Shown here one piece after another: positions 24,901 to 32,334 of a stretch of DNA of 40,759 bases; within the stretch, counting starts at the first letter, position 1, and every line of letters starts with the position of its first letter. This DNA comes from a virus, in the IMG/VR virus record IMGVR_UViG_3300045996_000721, positions 1-40,759 of that record. The stretch is one strand, 5' to 3'. The notes beneath the pieces were generated by a model that did not search any database, was not told the DNA's origin, and saw only the letters and a program-made list of their open reading frames with translations. Made by a program: the position numbers and the translations under genes.

Positions 24901-25115
24901 AATGGACTCCTGCGGTAGTAAGTGATCCCGTCGCTGCACCGCCAGCCGGTGCGCTCAAGGCTTTTCGAAACGATCTTGCAGCGGTGGGCGCCGGCGAAGT
25001 TCCGCCAGGTGCGCTCCTCGTCAGCAACGAGGTATCCGGCTTGGTAGGCGCTGACTAGAAGCGCAAAGAGCATCGCGACGGCAGCGGCGATTTCAACGAG
25101 TGTTGGTGCTTTCAA
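24897..25115 (-). CDS. Small membrane-anchored protein
   Basis: A 72-residue protein from a TTG start with AGGAGG four bases upstream. It has an N-terminal membrane helix (LVEIAAAVAMLFALLVSAYQA) and a short polar domain with two cysteines (HRCKIV, GWRCSD). Its start overlaps the previous stop (TTGA) and its stop overlaps the VRR-NUC start the same way. Function unknown. Confidence 0.65.
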   Translation of the reverse strand: MKAPTLVEIAAAVAMLFALLVSAYQAGYLVADEERTWRNFAGAHRCKIVSKSLERTGWRCSDGITYYRRSPF

Positions 25116-25225
25116 AGTGCCTCCTGCACAAGGACGATAATTTGAGCCAGCAGCGCGCCGGCGCCAAGGGCCAGGTACAGCACGGCCAGCAGCCGGATAA
25201 GGGCGTCCCACAGTTCGCGGTTCAT
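25112..25225 (-). CDS. Very small membrane protein
   Basis: A 37-residue protein, mostly one membrane helix (LIRLLAVLYLALGAGALLAQ). The ATG overlaps the stop of the upstream 22-codon frame by ATGA, and its own stop overlaps the next TTG start. The AGGAGG for the next gene lies in its last codons. It is probably translated as part of a coupled chain. Confidence 0.55.
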   Translation of the reverse strand: MNRELWDALIRLLAVLYLALGAGALLAQIIVLVQEAL

Positions 25226-25290
25226 TGCGCCCACCCTGCCAGCATCGACAGCGCCACCAGCAGGATGAAGATGTACGGGAGGGCTTTCAC
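25222..25290 (-). CDS. Possible 22-residue membrane peptide
   Basis: GTG 25290 follows GAGGTGG and overlaps the previous stop by GTGA; its stop overlaps the next ATG by ATGA. The product is one hydrophobic helix (YIFILLVALSMLAG). The junctions argue for translation, though it may serve only to couple its neighbours. Confidence 0.4.
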   Translation of the reverse strand: MKALPYIFILLVALSMLAGWAQ

Positions 25291-25505
25291 GATGCCACCT
25301 CTGCTTTCTGCTCGGCGTAGTGCGCGGCCAGCAGCGCCACAGGGCACACCTGCAGGTGCAGCACGCCGAACCAGTACACCTCGCCGTGAGAGCACAGCGG
25401 CACGGTGTGATACATGGTGCCGTCCACCTGGGCGCTACGCATGGTGCCGTGGACTTCTATCTTGCGGCCGCTGGCAGGGCCGCCGAGGAGCAGAACTGTT
25501 TTCAT
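25287..25505 (-). CDS. Small phage protein, unknown
   Basis: A 72-residue protein starting MKTVLLLGGPASGRKIEV, a pattern (LLGGPxxGR then a strand) common in short uncharacterised phage proteins, with a later HGEVYWFGVLH strand. Upstream is the CTCTCGATAAGGA motif (25524-25512, - strand), which includes the ribosome site. Function unknown. Confidence 0.68.
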   Translation of the reverse strand: MKTVLLLGGPASGRKIEVHGTMRSAQVDGTMYHTVPLCSHGEVYWFGVLHLQVCPVALLAAHYAEQKAEVAS

Positions 25506-25554
25506 GTTGGTTCCTTATCGAGAGGATGGCCCGCTGGGCGGCGGGCCGGAGTGC

Positions 25555-25722
25555 TCACATGTACGACTTGACCTGGACCGGCTGGCTGATCGCAGGCACC
25601 AGTTGGATGGCGATATGCTCGGCTGCCAGGTAGTCATCTGCGATGACTGTTTTGGTGATGATGCGACCGGTTGGCAGGCTAAGGAGGTTGAAAATCCATT
25701 CGGTGCGGTTCGATGCGATCAT
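25555..25722 (-). CDS. Small protein, first gene behind leftward promoter B
   Basis: A 55-residue protein (MIASNRTEWIFNLLSLPTG start, VKSYM end). TTAGGAG lies seven bases before the ATG, a layout almost identical to the gene at 22330 behind promoter A, although the two proteins are not clearly similar. Early, promoter-proximal expression suggests an accessory or host-directed role, which is inference. Confidence 0.68.
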   Translation of the reverse strand: MIASNRTEWIFNLLSLPTGRIITKTVIADDYLAAEHIAIQLVPAISQPVQVKSYM

Positions 25723-25755
25723 TTTGCTGCTCCTAAGTGGTGTGTCGATGAAAGA

Positions 25756-25783
25756 AGTATAGCACAAGTAAAAACTTGTACAA
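25756..25783 (-). promoter_or_regulatory. Leftward promoter B with operator sites
   Basis: On the - strand, TTGTAC (25783-25778) and TATACT (25761-25756) are 16 bases apart, with TGC before the -10. The perfect palindrome CTTGTACAAG (25775-25784) covers the -35, and TAGCACAAG (25760-25768) overlaps the -10. It lies between the DNA polymerase stop and the gene at 25722. Confidence 0.77.
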
Positions 25784-25793
25784 GCACTTTTTA

Positions 25794-27998
25794 TCAATCC
25801 TTGCGATATCGAAATGCCTCAAACCCCGCAGCCGCCAGCGGCAGGCCCGGCGCCCATTCCGGCACGGTGGCCATGATCGCGGCCAGGTGCTCGCAGTTCC
25901 AGTTCTCGTGGTCGGGCGCTTCGGTCAGCAGCTCATCGTGGACGCTCAGCACCATCTCGTACATGGCATCCTCAACGGCGGGCATATTGGCGGCCATGAC
26001 ATCGCGCGCCACAGCCTGGGTTACGTTCTCCACCAGCTTGCCGCCGTATGTGGTCAGCCGTTCCCACTTCCGGCTGTACTGGTTGATACCCATGTAGGTG
26101 ATCACGGTGCGGCCGGTCGGCTCGCCCTCCAGCACTTCTTCACCGGCCTCCCACTCCTGCAGCTTGCGCGCTTTCTTCTCGGGCACCAGCGCCGGCGACG
26201 GATAGCATATGGCCCGGCCTGACGGCAGCACGATGCGCAGCCAGGCGCCATCGCGTCGCACCTTGAGAGGCCCGCACTCGATCGTCACCCCGGGCCGGGT
26301 GATCGCCGCGCGCACCGATGCGTCCAGGTCGCGCCACAGCGCCACCACGTTGGGGTGGGCATCGCGCCAACCGATCTTGAACGACTCGCACACCAGCCAG
26401 GTCTTATCGGCCATGCCCAGCATGTGCGCTGGGTCGCGGCCCTTGCTACGGTGCCATTCCAGCATGATGTTGGCGCGGCCCCGCACCTCGCCGGGGATCG
26501 CGCGCTGCGCGGTCTCGGCCAGCACGTCCAGGTCGATGTTGTATGTGGCGGCGAAGGTGACGAACGCGCCCACCCCGCCCTCATACCCCAGCGCCAGCTC
26601 CTGCACCTTGCCCACCTGCCGCTGGTCCTTGCTCACGTCCTCGGGCCGCACGCCGAACGACTTGGCGTATGACAGCTTGTACAGGTCTGCCCCGGTGCCG
26701 GCGTCGAATGCGTAGAAGGCTTTCAGCTTCCAGCGCTCGCCGGCCAGCCAGGCCAGCACGCGGCCCTCGATGTTGGAAAGGTCGGCCACCACCAGCTTTT
26801 TGCCCGGCGGCGCGATGATGCAGCCCCTGATCACGTTGGAGGTCAGCCGCATCACGTCGTCAAACAACAGCGGCGCGGCGCCGGCCATCAAGGCCTCAAT
26901 GCCCATGTCGATCTGGTCCTGCTTCATGTTCGGGCGAGGCAGGTTGTCGGGCTGAAATAGGCGGCCAGCCCATCGCCCGGTGCGGCCGGCGCCGCAGAAT
27001 TGCTTGGTGCCGCGCAGCCGGCCATCGCTGCTCACCGAACGGATAAGGGTCTTGTACTTGCTGGTGCTGGTGGTGCTGGAGGCCAGGCGAATCCGCAGCA
27101 GCTCGCGCAGGCCCTCGGGCAGCTCGGGGTCGGCCACGCGCCGCTCCAGAGTGGCCTTCTGCAGGTCAGGCAGGTCCACACCGTATTGCGCCAGAATGTG
27201 CAACAGGAGGGCGTCCCGCTTCATTGCGCTTTCCACCTCGCCATTGGTCATCGCCACCGTGCGCTCGCGCAGCACGGCCTGTTCCTCGTCTACAGCATTA
27301 ACCGCGCACTCGGCCAGCGCCACGTCCATGCACATGCCGCGGCGGTTGATAATCTGATCGATGTGCCACAGGTTCACCTCGGTGGGGGTCAGATTCCATT
27401 TCGGCATTTTGTGGTACACCTCGCGCATGGCCGCGATGTCCAGGCGGGCGTATTCGACGAACTGCTGCCACTCCCGTGGGTGCGTGGCGGCGGTGGCGCG
27501 GCCCGCCCACTGTTCCGCTGCCGCGGCTTTCGCCTGGTCGTATTCCTTCTTCGGTTCCCCATCGGCGCGCTTGCGAAAGCGGAAGGGAATCGGTTTGCAG
27601 AATAGGCTGATCAGCTGCTTGCCGGCCTTGTCCTTCGCCTTGTCGGTATCGATCCGAAGCACCTCGCACAGCGCGCCGAGTGAACCGGGCAGGCTGTGCG
27701 CCAGGGCCTGCACCAAGGTGTCGTGCAGCCGCGGCAGAGGGATGTCGATACCCATTGCCAGCTTGAGCACCACGGAATCGAACATGCCGCCGTTGTGCCA
27801 GCAGGTGCGCACGTCAGGGTCGCCCAGCATATCGACCAGCTCGGCCGGCATCGGCGTGCCGCTGGCTACGTCCCACACCGAGATGGGGCCTTGCTCCATG
27901 GCGTACGCCCACAGCAGCACCTCGGCTTTCTCGGCGTAGGCCCAGGTGCCGTTGTTTATCGGAACGGTGCTGTACGTCTCCAGATCGTGGAAACTCAT
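25794..27998 (-). CDS. DNA polymerase I-like, family A
   Basis: A 734-residue replicative polymerase. The proofreading half carries exo I FHDLETYSTV, exo II CWHNGGMFDSV and exo III YARLDIAAM. The polymerase half has motif A VADLSNIEGR (most family members have DYSQIELR), motif B KDQRQVGKVQELALGY and motif C SVHDELL. It is the central enzyme of the leftward module. Start 27998 overlaps the preceding HNH stop by ATGA; ATG 28004 two codons earlier has GGGAGG four bases upstream and is equally possible. The operon is interrupted just after it by promoter B. Confidence 0.93.
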   Translation of the reverse strand: MSFHDLETYSTVPINNGTWAYAEKAEVLLWAYAMEQGPISVWDVASGTPMPAELVDMLGDPDVRTCWHNGGMFDSVVLKLAMGIDIPLPRLHDTLVQALAHSLPGSLGALCEVLRIDTDKAKDKAGKQLISLFCKPIPFRFRKRADGEPKKEYDQAKAAAAEQWAGRATAATHPREWQQFVEYARLDIAAMREVYHKMPKWNLTPTEVNLWHIDQIINRRGMCMDVALAECAVNAVDEEQAVLRERTVAMTNGEVESAMKRDALLLHILAQYGVDLPDLQKATLERRVADPELPEGLRELLRIRLASSTTSTSKYKTLIRSVSSDGRLRGTKQFCGAGRTGRWAGRLFQPDNLPRPNMKQDQIDMGIEALMAGAAPLLFDDVMRLTSNVIRGCIIAPPGKKLVVADLSNIEGRVLAWLAGERWKLKAFYAFDAGTGADLYKLSYAKSFGVRPEDVSKDQRQVGKVQELALGYEGGVGAFVTFAATYNIDLDVLAETAQRAIPGEVRGRANIMLEWHRSKGRDPAHMLGMADKTWLVCESFKIGWRDAHPNVVALWRDLDASVRAAITRPGVTIECGPLKVRRDGAWLRIVLPSGRAICYPSPALVPEKKARKLQEWEAGEEVLEGEPTGRTVITYMGINQYSRKWERLTTYGGKLVENVTQAVARDVMAANMPAVEDAMYEMVLSVHDELLTEAPDHENWNCEHLAAIMATVPEWAPGLPLAAAGFEAFRYRKD

Positions 27999-28549
27999 TC
28001 GCATACGGCCTCCCAAGTATGGCCGAACGCGGTACGGCGCCGGCCGGACAGACAAGCGCTCACCTTGGTGCCGTTCCTGCGGCTGCCCGTCAACTGCAGC
28101 GCGGCTTGGCTCTGCGAATCGAACACGCGCGCTGCGCCGCCCTCCACTGGCGTACCCTTTACGCGCATGGCGGCTGGGTTCAGGCCGATCCGCACGGCGT
28201 GATCGTGGTTGGCAGTGCGCGCCAGCCATTCCAGGTTGGCTGCAGCGTTGTGCGTCTTACTGCCATCCTTGTGGTTCACGTCCAGGTCCGGGCCGGCGTC
28301 CGGGCAGAAAGCTGCGGCTACCAGCCGATGCACCAGCAAGGCCTTGCGCACGTTATCGAGGTGCAGGTGGACAATCATGTAGCCGCTGTTGATCTTCTGT
28401 TGCGCCAGGACGCGCTCGCGCGTGCGTCGCAGGCCGTGCTCGCACCGCTGCATGAACGACAGCGAGCGCACCTGGCCCTGGTCGCTCACTTCGTATCGGC
28501 CCTCATAGCCGGGAATGGCTTTCCATTGTTCATTTTGGATGGTAGTCAC
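27995..28549 (-). CDS. HNH homing endonuclease with NUMOD4 domain
   Basis: A 184-residue protein. The N-terminus (EQWKAIPGYEGRYEVSDQG) is a NUMOD4 motif, followed by the HNH core (VHRLVAAAFCP, VNHKDGSKTHNAAANLEWL) and a C-terminal DNA-binding part (ALQLTGSRRNGTKVSACL) of NUMOD1 style. This is the standard architecture of mobile phage HNH enzymes. It sits directly before the DNA polymerase gene, a common homing target. GTG 28549 is chosen for its GAGGA site eight bases upstream; ATG 28564 lacks one. Confidence 0.88.
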   Translation of the reverse strand: MTTIQNEQWKAIPGYEGRYEVSDQGQVRSLSFMQRCEHGLRRTRERVLAQQKINSGYMIVHLHLDNVRKALLVHRLVAAAFCPDAGPDLDVNHKDGSKTHNAAANLEWLARTANHDHAVRIGLNPAAMRVKGTPVEGGAARVFDSQSQAALQLTGSRRNGTKVSACLSGRRRTAFGHTWEAVCE

Positions 28550-28844
28550 TCGGGATATCCTCATGGGCCACGCCACGGGCGCGCGCCTGGTTGTAAATGC
28601 CGTGCGGGTGCTGCTCACAGCAGGGGTGCGTCGGGCGGTGCGGGAACGGCTCGCCGTTGCGGCCGATCGGCCCGTCGCACTTGCACAGCCCGCGCCTGTT
28701 GTAGTCGCGCTGCTCGATGCGCCAGCCCTTGCGCTGGCCGCACACCGGGCAGCGCGGCACCACCTTGTATTCGTCGGGGTGGGTCCGCACCACCCGGCGG
28801 TGGCGGCATGCGGTATGCCGGCAGCGCACCGAGTAGGTTGTCAC
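28530..28844 (-). CDS. Cysteine-rich zinc-ribbon protein, unknown
   Basis: A 104-residue protein with several Cys/His clusters (CRHTACRH, CPVCGQRKGW, CKCDG, HPCCEQHPHG), implying zinc binding and possibly nucleic-acid contact. GTG 28844 overlaps the preceding stop (GTGA). Its end overlaps the start of the HNH gene by 20 bases. It is in the replication operon between the DUF2815 and polymerase genes. Confidence 0.65.
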   Translation of the reverse strand: MTTYSVRCRHTACRHRRVVRTHPDEYKVVPRCPVCGQRKGWRIEQRDYNRRGLCKCDGPIGRNGEPFPHRPTHPCCEQHPHGIYNQARARGVAHEDIPSDYHPK

Positions 28845-29032
28845 AGCCCGGCAGCCCACTCCATGGCCACCAGCGTTGCGGCGATCTTTCCTTCGTCACC
28901 GAACTCCGCAACGACTGCTCGGATTTTCTCTGCTGCCAGCCGCACGCGTTCCTGCTCGTCGGGGGTGCCTTCGCTGATTACGCCGCGCAGCACGTAAAGC
29001 TGCATTTTCACGGTGTTTGCATCGTCTGCCAT
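28841..29032 (-). CDS. Small helical protein, unknown
   Basis: A 63-residue acidic, helical protein (EQERVRLAAEKIRAVVAEF). It lies 39 bases after the DUF2815 gene and is coupled to the zinc-ribbon gene by GTGA. No family is recognised; the replication operon context is the only clue. Confidence 0.65.
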   Translation of the reverse strand: MADDANTVKMQLYVLRGVISEGTPDEQERVRLAAEKIRAVVAEFGDEGKIAATLVAMEWAAGL

Positions 29033-29071
29033 ATCGCTCTCCGGTTGGCCCGCCGTAGCGGGCCGGGTTGA

Positions 29072-29626
29072 TCACACCAAGTCGTCGGCCTCGGCGCCTT
29101 CGCCCAGGTCGTCGAAGTCGTCCACGTCGGCCGCGCTGCCACCGCCGGCGAAGGCGTCACCGTCGCGCACGAACTGCACGCCGCCTAGCTGAGCATTGAC
29201 GCGCTTGCCGTAGTTGTTGTCCTGCGCCCACAGCTCCAGGGACACGTTGACATAGCAGCCCGCGTACGGGCACTTGTCGTCGCCTTCTTCCACCGGGGTG
29301 CGGTTGCGATCGATCACCATTGGGCGGGTCTTGCTGCGCGAGGCCACAAACATCATGCCTTCGAAGCCGGCGTACTGGCTCTTCGTGTCCCCGTCGTGCA
29401 AGCACACCTTGTCGCCGGCGCGCATCTGCTTCAAGATGGCGTCGGCCTTGGCGCCCCACTTCTCCTTGGCCGTCTGGTCGATTGCCTTATTGATGGCCGC
29501 GATCTGCGGGTCGGTGGGCTCCAGCAGGAAGGATGCGCCATAAGCCGGTTCGCCTTCGCCGTTCACGGTTTGCGCCTTGAACAGATTGGGGAAGGCCAGG
29601 CGAACGTTTTGCAGTTTGATTTTCAT
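29072..29626 (-). CDS. DUF2815 ssDNA-binding protein
   Basis: A 184-residue protein. The start MKIKLQNVRLAFPNLF and the middle YVNVSLELWAQDNNYGKRVNAQ-like stretch are characteristic of the DUF2815 family, viewed as OB-fold single-stranded DNA-binding proteins of phages. The C-terminus is highly acidic (DVDDFDDLGEGAEADD), as in SSBs, for partner binding. It follows the DUF2800 gene, its usual partner, and should protect ssDNA in replication or recombination. Confidence 0.85.
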   Translation of the reverse strand: MKIKLQNVRLAFPNLFKAQTVNGEGEPAYGASFLLEPTDPQIAAINKAIDQTAKEKWGAKADAILKQMRAGDKVCLHDGDTKSQYAGFEGMMFVASRSKTRPMVIDRNRTPVEEGDDKCPYAGCYVNVSLELWAQDNNYGKRVNAQLGGVQFVRDGDAFAGGGSAADVDDFDDLGEGAEADDLV

Positions 29627-29650
29627 ATTTGCTTTCGAGTGGTTGAGGGG

Positions 29651-31144
29651 TTACAGCAGGTCGCCCAGGTCGTCGTCGGCCGGGTCGGGTACTTCGTCAA
29701 AATCCGCCATCACGTCCGGCGGGGTCCATACTGGCCGCTTGTCGGCGGCCGGCGCCACCGAGGGCTTACCCTCGCTGCGCTGGATGATCTTCTGCAGCTT
29801 GGCCCACTGCTTTGGGCCGATCAGGGGTTTGCCCTTCTCGTCGAGCGTGGCGGTCAGCTTCTCCGCGCTGGTCGGGCTGATCAGCGACAGGTCGTGCATC
29901 TCTTCCACCTTGAGCCGGAAGGATTTCAGCATCTCGCGCGCTTCATCCTCAGCCGACCACTGGCGGTTGCCCTGCTTGCCCTGCACCAGCTTGAACCCAG
30001 GGATGGCGCTGCCGGCCAGTAGACGGCGCTCGGTCTCGGCGCGCACGGCCTTGCACCAGCCCTCCACCAAGTCGATCGACTCCATGCACACGGCCAGGTG
30101 CTGGTCGTCCAGCGTGGCTACGCGATCGTCGACCTGGTCGAGCACGGGGCGGACGGTGGGCTTCTTGACACAGAAATACGTCTGTTCGGCGTCGGGGTCG
30201 TTCACGAAGTCCACCGCCTTGGGCGCCACGCCGTGCGCGGCGGCGATGATCTTCTCGGCGTCGGTGATGCTCACCGCGATCTCGCCTTTGCCCATCACGA
30301 TCATTTGGTCGACAACGGGAACGGTCTTTTCCTCGATGCCTTTCTCACCGAACACGGCGTATTCCAGCACTTCGAAGTCGCCCGCCACCGTCGCCAGCAC
30401 CTGGTCGCGCAGCTTCGGACAGCTGCCCTTGGCCTTGCAGAACCGGCACTGCTTGTCGCCGGGGACCAGGTGATGCAAGACGGCACCGTCCACTTCGTTC
30501 TCGAGCACCTGCAGGGCGTGGTATGCGCGCTCCTTGGCGTGCTTCTCAAACTCGCGCAGGCGGGCCGGCGTGGTGGTCCACTCGTCGTAGTGGTTCAGCC
30601 GCGGCTGGTGGATGGCCAGCACCACCTCGTCGAAGTCTTCCAGCAGGCCGTATTCGTCCAGCGCACCCAGGCCGTACAGCATCAGCTGTTCGTTTTCCTC
30701 GGCATACACCTGGACACCGCGACCGTACTTTAGATCGATAATGCGGAGCTGACCAGGCTTGACGATCACGGTGTCGCTGGTGCCGAACTGCTCGGGCACG
30801 CGGGGGTCGCCGGTGAAGAACGGCAGCCGCTGCTCGACGAAGAGCTGCCCGCCTTCGGCATTGGCGCGCACGCGGTCGATGTACTTCTGCGCCTCGGCGG
30901 CCATGTCGGTGGTAATGGTCGCCGATTTCTCTACGCCATGGTCTTGGTAGTGGTACAGCGTACCGACCCAGAAACTTGCGTCACGTTCGTTTTCCAGGCA
31001 GGTCGCGGCCAAGTCGTGCGCCAGGGTGCCCTCGTCGGCAAACTCGCTTGACTTGTCCGGCAGGGCCGATTCCAGCCGCAGCGAGCCGGCACAACGCATC
31101 CACCGATGTGCGCTGGAAGGGGATAGTTTGGCGTGCTCGGCCAT
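29651..31144 (-). CDS. DUF2800 PD-(D/E)xK nuclease with Fe-S cysteines
   Basis: A 497-residue protein. The nuclease core shows Glu104, GTSD (Asp124), IDLKYGRG (Asp137, Lys139) and Gln153, the PD-(D/E)xK pattern of AddB/Cas4-like enzymes. Cys18 and the cluster Cys233, Cys236, Cys242 could hold a 4Fe-4S cluster. The start [15 protein letters not shown] is a family hallmark. It pairs with DUF2815 in many phages and probably works as a recombination exonuclease. It begins two bases after the preceding gene. Confidence 0.87.
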   Translation of the reverse strand: MAEHAKLSPSSAHRWMRCAGSLRLESALPDKSSEFADEGTLAHDLAATCLENERDASFWVGTLYHYQDHGVEKSATITTDMAAEAQKYIDRVRANAEGGQLFVEQRLPFFTGDPRVPEQFGTSDTVIVKPGQLRIIDLKYGRGVQVYAEENEQLMLYGLGALDEYGLLEDFDEVVLAIHQPRLNHYDEWTTTPARLREFEKHAKERAYHALQVLENEVDGAVLHHLVPGDKQCRFCKAKGSCPKLRDQVLATVAGDFEVLEYAVFGEKGIEEKTVPVVDQMIVMGKGEIAVSITDAEKIIAAAHGVAPKAVDFVNDPDAEQTYFCVKKPTVRPVLDQVDDRVATLDDQHLAVCMESIDLVEGWCKAVRAETERRLLAGSAIPGFKLVQGKQGNRQWSAEDEAREMLKSFRLKVEEMHDLSLISPTSAEKLTATLDEKGKPLIGPKQWAKLQKIIQRSEGKPSVAPAADKRPVWTPPDVMADFDEVPDPADDDLGDLL

Positions 31145-31146
31145 GA

Positions 31147-31692
31147 TCAGCCCTTGATCGCTGCCAGCACGGCCGGGTACTGCTCGACCTTGAGGTCGGT
31201 GGCGCGGGCCACACCGAACTGGTCGGTAAGCAGCTTGCGGCAGGCTTCCTGGCTGTTGGCTTTGATGAACGCCAGCAGCGCCGGCTTCACGTCCTTGTCG
31301 TAGTTCAGCGGCTCGGCGTCATCCGTATCCGGTGCCGCTGCAGACCCAGCAGTGGACGCGGCGGTGTCGGTTTTGGTCGCTTCCGCAGCACCAGCAAGCT
31401 TTTTTGCGTCGGCTTCCACCTTGGCCACGGCCTGGTCCAGTTCGGCGTCAGGCTTGACTTCGGCCGCTTTTTCCTTCTTGGTGATGGCCTTCTGGACTTC
31501 GGCCATCACGGCCTCGCGTGCAGGGTTGGCCTTCTGCTCTACTACCAGTGGGCCGCCACCCGACGAAGCGGCCAAATACGCCTTGGACATCGCCTCATAG
31601 CCGGCAGTGTTTGCGCGGGTCGCTTCGGCGCTGATATCGGCGGCATAGCGCAGCGCGGCTGCCAGTTCCAGAATTGCATTCTCAATCGACAT
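31147..31692 (-). CDS. First gene of the leftward replication operon, unknown
   Basis: A 181-residue protein with a helical N-terminus ([17 protein letters not shown]), a long Ala/Lys/Thr-rich linker and a compact C-terminal domain ([22 protein letters not shown]). AAGGAAC precedes the ATG. This layout, a helical end joined by a linker to a small domain, is seen in uncharacterised proteins near DUF2800 genes. As the first gene after promoter C it should be made early. Confidence 0.72.
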   Translation of the reverse strand: MSIENAILELAAALRYAADISAEATRANTAGYEAMSKAYLAASSGGGPLVVEQKANPAREAVMAEVQKAITKKEKAAEVKPDAELDQAVAKVEADAKKLAGAAEATKTDTAASTAGSAAAPDTDDAEPLNYDKDVKPALLAFIKANSQEACRKLLTDQFGVARATDLKVEQYPAVLAAIKG

Positions 31693-31737
31693 ATTGTGGT
31701 TCCTTAATAGTTGGTTTGATCGGGGACAACGGAATCA

Positions 31738-31766
31738 AGTATTGCACAAGCAATTGATTGTTGCAA
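31738..31766 (-). promoter_or_regulatory. Leftward promoter C of the replication operon
   Basis: On the - strand, TTGCAA (31766-31761) and AATACT (31743-31738) are 17 bases apart. TTGCTTGTGC (31753-31744) fills the spacer end, as in promoters A and B, where a TTGTGC also precedes the -10. It drives the gene at 31692 and the replication cluster. Confidence 0.7.
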
Positions 31767-31799
31767 GTAGTTTTCGAGAAAATTTGCGGGCACAATATT

Positions 31800-31815
31800 T
31801 TGCTTGTGCTAGCAA
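31800..31815 (+). promoter_or_regulatory. Operator-like element in the rightward regulator promoter
   Basis: TTGCTTGTGCTAGCAA, an imperfect inverted repeat (TTGCT/AGCAA), covers the likely -35 TTGTGC (31805-31810) of a rightward promoter whose -10 is CATACT (17-base spacer, 31828-31833). The same element, or half of it, recurs at promoters A, B and C and at 34107. It probably mediates autoregulation of the gene at 31864. Confidence 0.68.
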
Positions 31816-31863
31816 TCTTTTGTTGGCATACTTCGGATCATTCACTTGACAAGGAGGGAAACT

Positions 31864-32334
31864 GTGACTACTGAAAAGCCGAAGTACGGCATTGACCGCG
31901 CCCTGCAGCGGGTGCATCCCTACAGGCTGGCGGAGGAACTTGGCTTAGGCAAACGCCGCGTGCCCAAATGGATCAAGGACGATCCGGCCAGCGCGCTGCA
32001 GAAGTGCGCCGAGGCGGCAGGCAGCCAGGTCGCCCTGGCCCGCATCCTGGGCGTATCCCAGCGCACCATCAGCGTGTGGATTGCGGCCGACCTGCCCAAT
32101 CGCGAGGCCAAGCAGCCAGGCAACGCCGTGGAGCGCGCGGTGGCGGCGGCCGGGGGCCAGCCGGCCATGGCCGAGGCGCTGGGCGTCACCCAGCAGAGCG
32201 TGTCCGAGTGGTGCAAGCAAGGGTACGTGCCGGCAGCGCGCGCCCAGGAGATAGAACACACCTGGGGGGTGTCGCGCGTGGAGCTGCTGGCGCCGAAGTT
32301 GCGCAATGCCCTGGGTGCCGGGGGTGAGCTGTGA
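31864..32334 (+). CDS. Transcription regulator with three helix-turn-helix repeats
   Basis: A 156-residue protein with three copies of one pattern, LG[VL]xxxx[IV]xxW: residues 21-36 (RLAEELGLGKRRVPKW), 57-72 (ALARILGVSQRTISVW) and 101-116 (AMAEALGVTQQSVSEW). Repeats two and three resemble the YdaS/Cro family of small phage repressors; the first is more diverged. The third is followed by EIEHTWGVSRVELLAP, the usual YdaS end. Start GTG 31864 has AAGGAGGG six bases upstream; it diverges from the replication operon over a shared operator region, the place of a Cro/CI-type switch protein. Likely the controller of promoters A-C and 34107. Confidence 0.82.
   Translation: MTTEKPKYGIDRALQRVHPYRLAEELGLGKRRVPKWIKDDPASALQKCAEAAGSQVALARILGVSQRTISVWIAADLPNREAKQPGNAVERAVAAAGGQPAMAEALGVTQQSVSEWCKQGYVPAARAQEIEHTWGVSRVELLAPKLRNALGAGGEL

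Noticed and set aside
31735-31917. A 60-codon leftward frame across the regulatory region
   Set aside because: It covers the divergent promoters and operators and the start of the regulator; composition and position do not support translation.
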